Shown: positions 13,871 through 17,754 of the stretch, piece by piece
How positions within the stretch are numbered: position 1 is the stretch's first letter
Layout: every line of letters starts with the position of its first letter
Assembly: GCA_026991005.1 (NCBI GenBank)
Contig: JALXCH010000359.1
Coordinates: 1 to 17,754, forward strand
DNA: 17,754 nt
From: Calditrichia bacterium
Lineage (GTDB): Bacteria > Calditrichota > Calditrichia > RBG-13-44-9
Direction: 5' to 3'
Position numbers and translations under genes: made by a program
The notes under the pieces: model-generated
What the model was told of the DNA's origin: nothing
Databases searched by the model: none
Seen by the model: the letters and a program-made list of their open reading frames with translations, nothing else

Positions 13871-14365
13871 ATGCCCATCGACAAATTATTCGGTGCTCTG
13901 AACATTAGCGCCAGCGGTTTGAGTGCGCAACGCAAAAAACTGGATGCCGTTGCCAGTAACATCGCTAACGTGAACACCACCCGCACGGAAAATGGCGAAC
14001 CCTATCGGCGCAGAATTGCTGTGATGAAGGCAAAGAAAGCGGAAGGTTTTCAGGTGGTGTTACGCAAAACAACGCAAAAACTGGCAGTCACCAATCCCAA
14101 CCATTTACAACCGCGTAAACACCTTCTAACGAATAAAGAGGAAGAAGTGGCTGTGCAGGCGCAAATCAAGGAAGATCCCTCGGAATTCCGCAAAGTGTAC
14201 GATCCCTCCCATCCCGATGCAGATAAGGATGGTTACGTACGGATGCCCAACATCAATCTGGTTACGGAAATGGTGGACATGATTAATGCTTCACGAAATT
14301 ACGAGGCGAATCTGTCTTCCATCAACGCGGCGAAGAAAATGGCCAAAGCGGCACTGGAAATTTAA
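13871..14365 (+). CDS. flgC: Flagellar basal-body rod protein FlgC
   Basis: FlgC is a rod subunit assembled next to FlgB. The 164-residue protein has the N-terminal rod domain (ISASGLSAQRKKLDAVASNIANVNTTRT, about residues 11-39), a central part with DPSHPDADKDGYVRMPNINLVTEMVDMI that is diagnostic of FlgC, and the C-terminal helix SRNYEANLSSINAAKKMAKAALEI. It is slightly longer than the common 130-150 residues because of extra charged residues in the middle. GAGAGG precedes the ATG at a suitable distance. It lies between flgB and a small unrecognised gene. Confidence 0.95.
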   Translation: MPIDKLFGALNISASGLSAQRKKLDAVASNIANVNTTRTENGEPYRRRIAVMKAKKAEGFQVVLRKTTQKLAVTNPNHLQPRKHLLTNKEEEVAVQAQIKEDPSEFRKVYDPSHPDADKDGYVRMPNINLVTEMVDMINASRNYEANLSSINAAKKMAKAALEI

Positions 14366-14379
14366 TTGAGGAGTGAAAT

Positions 14380-14667
14380 ATGAAAATTTACGGAAATACT
14401 CCGCGCATCTTCCCCGATGCGCCGGCAAAAAAAGTGACCAGAACTCCCAATTCTGCCGAAAAAGCTCCGGCAGCACCAAATGCTTCGGTGCGAAAACCAA
14501 AACTCAACATTCCCGACAATTACCGGGTGCAGATGGGGTTAAACCGGAAGGAGCAGGCTTTTTTCGAGAAGCTGTATCCCAAAGCCCGTAAAGAAATTCA
14601 AAGATATCTGCAAAATCAGAATTCCCAACCGCCGGTAAAAGGTCAAATCATAGATATGAAGGGGTAA
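14380..14667 (+). CDS. Small unrecognised protein inside the flagellar operon
   Basis: The gene has a strong ribosome-binding site (GAGGAG, 14368-14373, 6 nt before the ATG) and is packed between flgC (14 bp away) and fliE (2 bp away), so it is very probably real and expressed with them. The 95-residue product is basic. Residues 1-45 are rich in Pro, Ala, Lys and Ser and look disordered. Residues 50-75 include a helical block (LNRKEQAFFEKLYPKARKEI). The end reads GQIIDMKG. No signal peptide, membrane segment or metal motif is visible. I do not recognise the family. Its position suggests a role in rod or MS-ring assembly, such as an export chaperone or an accessory rod factor, but that is inference from context only. 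Confidence 0.8.
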   Translation: MKIYGNTPRIFPDAPAKKVTRTPNSAEKAPAAPNASVRKPKLNIPDNYRVQMGLNRKEQAFFEKLYPKARKEIQRYLQNQNSQPPVKGQIIDMKG

Positions 14668-14669
14668 CC

Positions 14670-14960
14670 ATGATCCAGAAAATTAATCCACAAAGTGTTC
14701 TACCCAATACGCGGGACATTCTGGAAAAAACACCCAAATCCACCAGTTTTAAGGAAACACTGAAGGAATTCATCAACGATGTAAACGAGATGCAGCAGAA
14801 TGCCGACGAAACAGCCAACGCTTTTTTGCGTGGCGAGATCACCGATTTGCACCAGGTAACCCTGGCAGTAGAAAAGGCCCGGGTAAGCCTGGAACTGTTG
14901 CTGCAAATTCGCAACAAGGTGATGGAATCGTATCAGGAAATCATGCGGATGCAGGTATAA
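14670..14960 (+). CDS. fliE: Flagellar hook-basal body complex protein FliE
   Basis: FliE joins the MS ring to the proximal rod and is the first rod-type protein exported. The 96-residue product matches the family length. It shows SFKETLKEFINDVNEMQQNADETANAFLRGE (about residues 25-55), the HQVTLAVEKARVSLELLLQIRNKVMESYQEIMRMQV ending typical of FliE, and no cleaved signal. Its ribosome-binding sequence (AAGGGG) overlaps the end of the preceding small gene. A 65-bp gap separates it from fliF. Confidence 0.95.
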   Translation: MIQKINPQSVLPNTRDILEKTPKSTSFKETLKEFINDVNEMQQNADETANAFLRGEITDLHQVTLAVEKARVSLELLLQIRNKVMESYQEIMRMQV

Positions 14961-15025
14961 GCGGTAGTTTACCTGCGTGGGACTTAATTAACTGATAAGG
15001 GAAAATTCTAACAGGGAAGTCCAAC

Positions 15026-16690
15026 ATGGCAACCGGAACGACACAATTACGCGAGCAAATTTTCCAGCTCTTCACCCGCCTGACCATTCGCCAAAAAATT
15101 CTGATTTTCACCACGCTGGCCGTAGCACTGGCCATTTTTCTGGTGATGCTGGTTTGGACAGCCGGACCCAACTACGATGTACTTTTCTCAAACCTTTCTC
15201 AGAAAGATGCCGGTAAAATTGTCGAGAAGTTGAAAGAGAAAAAAATCGATTATAAGCTGGAGAACGGTGGCGCCACCATTCTGGTTCCCACAGATAAAGT
15301 GTACGATTTGCGTCTGGAACTGGCACAGGAAGGGCTTCCCGCAACCAGCAGCGTGGGATACGAAATATTCGACCGAACCAACCTGGGAATGACCGATTTC
15401 ATCCAGCAACTCAATTATCGCCGGGCGCTGGAAGGTGAACTGGCCCACACCATCGAGCAGATTGAAATGGTAGAACGCGCCCGGGTGCACATTGTGATTC
15501 CCAAAGAAGCTCTATTCAAGGAAGACCAGAAGGAACCCACTGCTTCGGTGATTTTAAAATTGAAAAATCGTGCCACTCCCAGACCCATCACCATCCAGGC
15601 CATCGCACATCTGGTTGCCAGTAGCGTGGAAGGGTTAACCCCGGAAAACATCACCATCGTTGATACCTACGGACGCATCCTCTCGGATAACCAGAATCCC
15701 GAGGACATGGTGACCATGAGCACCACTCAGCTGGAATTTGTACAGAAAGTGGAAAAATATTTTACCCAGAAGATTCAAACCATGCTGGACCAGGCCGTGG
15801 GTCCCGGGAATGCGGTAGTGCGAGTTACCGCCGATTTGAATTTTACCCAGGTGGAAAAAAATATCGAACAATACGACCCGGAGAATCCTTCCATCCGCAG
15901 CGAGGAAATTGAAGAAGAAAGTACACCGGTAGGAAGCAGAACCGATTCCAACTCGGTACCGGCGTCGAAACGCAGTAGCACTGTAACCAATTACGAATTA
16001 AATCGCACGGTAGAGCATATCGTACAGGGAGTGGGCAATATCGAGCATATTTCCGTTGCGGTGATGGTGAATAACAAACGGGTGGTGGAAACAGACGCCG
16101 ATGGCAACAAAACAGTTAAATACGTTCCCCGCTCCCCGCAGGAAATTCAGATGCTCACCGAGTTGGTGAAAACAGCGGTGGGATACAAACCGGAACGAAA
16201 CGACCAAATCTCCGTGGTTAACGTCAACTTCTCCCTGCCCAATATGGAAGATGAAATTTTCGACAATGAAAAACCCACCCTCTGGGACAACTGGTACGAT
16301 GTGATAGAAAAGGTGTTTTTAATCCTGGCCATTGTGGTTTCCATACTAATCATGCGCTCGCTCTTTACTCAGGTGCGTAAACGGCACGAGGAGATTACTC
16401 AACAAATTAAGGAACTGGAAGCAGCCACTTACGGATTTACGGAACTCCCCGCTCCCGGGCAGACATCAGCCAGCCTCGCTGCTGCCAGCGCCGGGGAAGG
16501 CGAAGAAGCCGGAGAAGAAGGTGAAGAAGAAGACAACGAAATGATTCAAGCCGATGAATTCTTTAAAGTTAAACCACAGGCGGACCGTGCCATCACTAGT
16601 TTACATGAATTTATTAAGAATCATCCCGAAGAAACGGCAAAATTGCTAAAAGTATGGCTTATGGAAGATGAGGAGAAAGGAGCGTATTAA
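15026..16690 (+). CDS. fliF: Flagellar MS-ring protein FliF
   Basis: FliF oligomerises in the inner membrane into the MS ring, the base for rod, export gate and switch. The 554-residue protein has a first membrane helix at about 25-45. The periplasmic ring-building region follows with SVGYEIFDRTNLGMTDFIQQLNYRRALEGELAHTI and ARVHIVIPKE motifs. A Ser/Glu-rich segment lies near 290-320, and the second membrane helix is at about 430-447 (VFLILAIVVSILIMRSLF). The cytoplasmic tail has an acidic, low-complexity stretch around 490-510 and ends with HPEETAKLLKVWLMEDEEKG, the FliG-binding segment. fliG begins 3 bp after the stop. Length and order are standard. Confidence 0.96.
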   Translation: MATGTTQLREQIFQLFTRLTIRQKILIFTTLAVALAIFLVMLVWTAGPNYDVLFSNLSQKDAGKIVEKLKEKKIDYKLENGGATILVPTDKVYDLRLELAQEGLPATSSVGYEIFDRTNLGMTDFIQQLNYRRALEGELAHTIEQIEMVERARVHIVIPKEALFKEDQKEPTASVILKLKNRATPRPITIQAIAHLVASSVEGLTPENITIVDTYGRILSDNQNPEDMVTMSTTQLEFVQKVEKYFTQKIQTMLDQAVGPGNAVVRVTADLNFTQVEKNIEQYDPENPSIRSEEIEEESTPVGSRTDSNSVPASKRSSTVTNYELNRTVEHIVQGVGNIEHISVAVMVNNKRVVETDADGNKTVKYVPRSPQEIQMLTELVKTAVGYKPERNDQISVVNVNFSLPNMEDEIFDNEKPTLWDNWYDVIEKVFLILAIVVSILIMRSLFTQVRKRHEEITQQIKELEAATYGFTELPAPGQTSASLAAASAGEGEEAGEEGEEEDNEMIQADEFFKVKPQADRAITSLHEFIKNHPEETAKLLKVWLMEDEEKGAY

Positions 16691-16693
16691 TCC

Positions 16694-17740
16694 ATGGCAG
16701 AAGTACCCGTTAAAAATAGCGCGCAAAAGGAAGACATAAAAGAATTAACGGGAAAACGTAAAGCGGCCATTTTGATGATTTCTCTGAACGAGGAAGTGGC
16801 TGCCGAAGTTTTCAGACACCTTACCGCACGGGAAATTGAAAAAATTAGCATCGAAATTGCCGAGTTGGAAGCGGTAAGATCTGCAACCATCAAAGAAGTT
16901 TCAATGGAATTTTACAGGATGATTCGCGCGAAGGAATTTTATGCAAAAGGTGGACTGGAATTTGCGCAAACCGTGCTGGAAAAAGCTTTTGGTATTAACG
17001 AAGCGAAAGAGTTAATTGATAAGATTAAAAATTTAACTCAGATTCGAGGATTCAGCACGTTGAAGAAAGCGGACTCCAGTCAGCTGGTAAATTTCTTAAG
17101 CAAAGAACATCCCCAAACGGTAGCGCTCATTCTCTCCAACCTTCCACCGCATCAAACGGCCGATGTGCTGGCGGAACTGCCCGAAGAAGTGCGCGCCGAT
17201 GTGGCTTACCGCATTGCTACTCTGGGTAAAATTTCACCGCATCTGTTAAGCGAAATCGAAGAGGTGGTGGATTCCCTGGCGGAAACGGTGATTTCTGAGG
17301 ACATGAGCAAAACCGGCGGCACAAAAGCCCTGGCCGAAATTTTGAACAAAGCCAACAAAGCGACCGAAAGCAGCATTCTGCGCTACATCGAAGAGACCGA
17401 TCCGGAACTGGCTTCGCAAATCAAATCCCTCATGTTTGTGTTCGAAGATATTGTGCTGATTGACGATCGGGGAATTCAGAAGATTTTGAAGCATGTGGAC
17501 AAGAAAGATCTGGCACTGGCCCTGAAGGGAGCAGATGATGCCATCAAGGAGAAGATTTTCAAGAACATGTCCGAGCGTGCCGCCCAATTGCTGAAAGAAG
17601 ATCTGGAATTCCTGGGCCCGGTACGGTTGAAAGAAGTGGAAGAAGCCCAGCGCCGCATCATCGAAGTGGTGAAGCAGTTAGAAGATGAAGGCGAAATTTA
17701 CGTGGCAGGACGGGGGAAGGAAGATGAGTTTATCGTCTAA
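16694..17740 (+). CDS. fliG: Flagellar motor switch protein FliG
   Basis: FliG sits on the cytoplasmic face of the MS ring, binds FliF with its N-terminal part and FliM with its middle part, and generates torque against the stator with its C-terminal domain. The 348-residue protein has GKRKAAILMISLNEEVAAEVFRHL near residues 20-43. The EHPQT motif (about 138-142) in the middle domain is followed by LSNLPPHQTADVLAELP. The C-terminal domain starts at SLMFVFEDIVLIDDRGIQKIL (about 245-265) and has the charged helix region KGADDAIKEKIFKNMSERAAQLLKED. AAGGAG lies just before the start. The last 17 bp overlap the start of fliH in another frame. Confidence 0.97.
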   Translation: MAEVPVKNSAQKEDIKELTGKRKAAILMISLNEEVAAEVFRHLTAREIEKISIEIAELEAVRSATIKEVSMEFYRMIRAKEFYAKGGLEFAQTVLEKAFGINEAKELIDKIKNLTQIRGFSTLKKADSSQLVNFLSKEHPQTVALILSNLPPHQTADVLAELPEEVRADVAYRIATLGKISPHLLSEIEEVVDSLAETVISEDMSKTGGTKALAEILNKANKATESSILRYIEETDPELASQIKSLMFVFEDIVLIDDRGIQKILKHVDKKDLALALKGADDAIKEKIFKNMSERAAQLLKEDLEFLGPVRLKEVEEAQRRIIEVVKQLEDEGEIYVAGRGKEDEFIV

Positions 17741-17754
17741 ACGTATCATTAAAG
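17724..17754 (+). CDS. fliH: Start of flagellar assembly protein FliH (cut by window end)
   Basis: An ATG at 17724 opens a frame, M-S-L-S-S-K-R-I-I-K, that overlaps the end of fliG by 17 bp and continues past the window. GGAAGG right before it is a plausible ribosome-binding site. FliH, the regulator of the export ATPase FliI, usually follows fliG, and short N-termini of the type SxxIIK are common in FliH. Only ten residues are visible, so the identity rests mainly on gene order. Confidence 0.6.
   Translation, partial: MSLSSKRIIK

Overview
This window looks like chromosomal DNA of a flagellated bacterium. Every confident gene lies on the plus strand. It carries housekeeping genes, a tRNA, a decayed insertion sequence and the first part of a flagellar basal-body operon. 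A glycosyltransferase family 9 (heptosyltransferase-type) gene and a sigma-54 promoter before the flagellar genes fit a Gram-negative-type organism. The gene mix, the Rpn-type tail and the moderate GC recall FCB-group or Calditrichota-like bacteria, but that placement is only a weak inference.

Layout. 1-346: 3' end of a gene with a GIQQ-repeat tail of the Rpn / PD-(D/E)XK type. 723-2798: tsaE, tsaB and rimI, the usual tRNA-t6A and N-acetyltransferase neighbours (no tsaD here). 2998-3888: accD. 4209-8366: surE, guaA and glmS, where surE and guaA overlap by 4 bp and guaA and glmS are 16 bp apart. 8444-8613: a promoter, tRNA-Leu(CAG) and a terminator. 8614-10355: an accessory island with a degenerate second tRNA-Leu copy, a decayed IS4-like element and several hairpins. 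10356-12952: a GT9 glycosyltransferase, then a cyclic-nucleotide-binding-domain protein overlapping an AI-2E family transporter gene. 13383-17754: a sigma-54 promoter followed by flgB, flgC, a small unrecognised gene, fliE, fliF, fliG and the first codons of fliH.

Most interesting signal. The island holds four copies of a short insertion built from two tandem mini-hairpins with 3-nt loops joined at a GATCC centre: 8677-8698, 9060-9079, 9422-9441 and 10054-10075. One interrupts the T-loop of the degenerate tRNA-Leu. Two interrupt the transposase gene, and conceptual removal of exactly these two 20-nt blocks repairs both frameshifts. This gives one frame of 366 codons (stop included) with a single remaining internal TGA. 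The stems differ in sequence between copies while pairing is mostly kept. This resembles the double-hairpin elements known from some fungal mitochondrial genomes. I do not know of a described bacterial family of this form.

How the genes work together. The flagellar genes are in rod / MS-ring / switch order and are probably one transcription unit driven by sigma-54 RNA polymerase. The cyclic-nucleotide-binding protein and the AI-2E transporter are probably translationally coupled. The remaining genes are metabolic or tRNA-modification functions with no obvious shared pathway.
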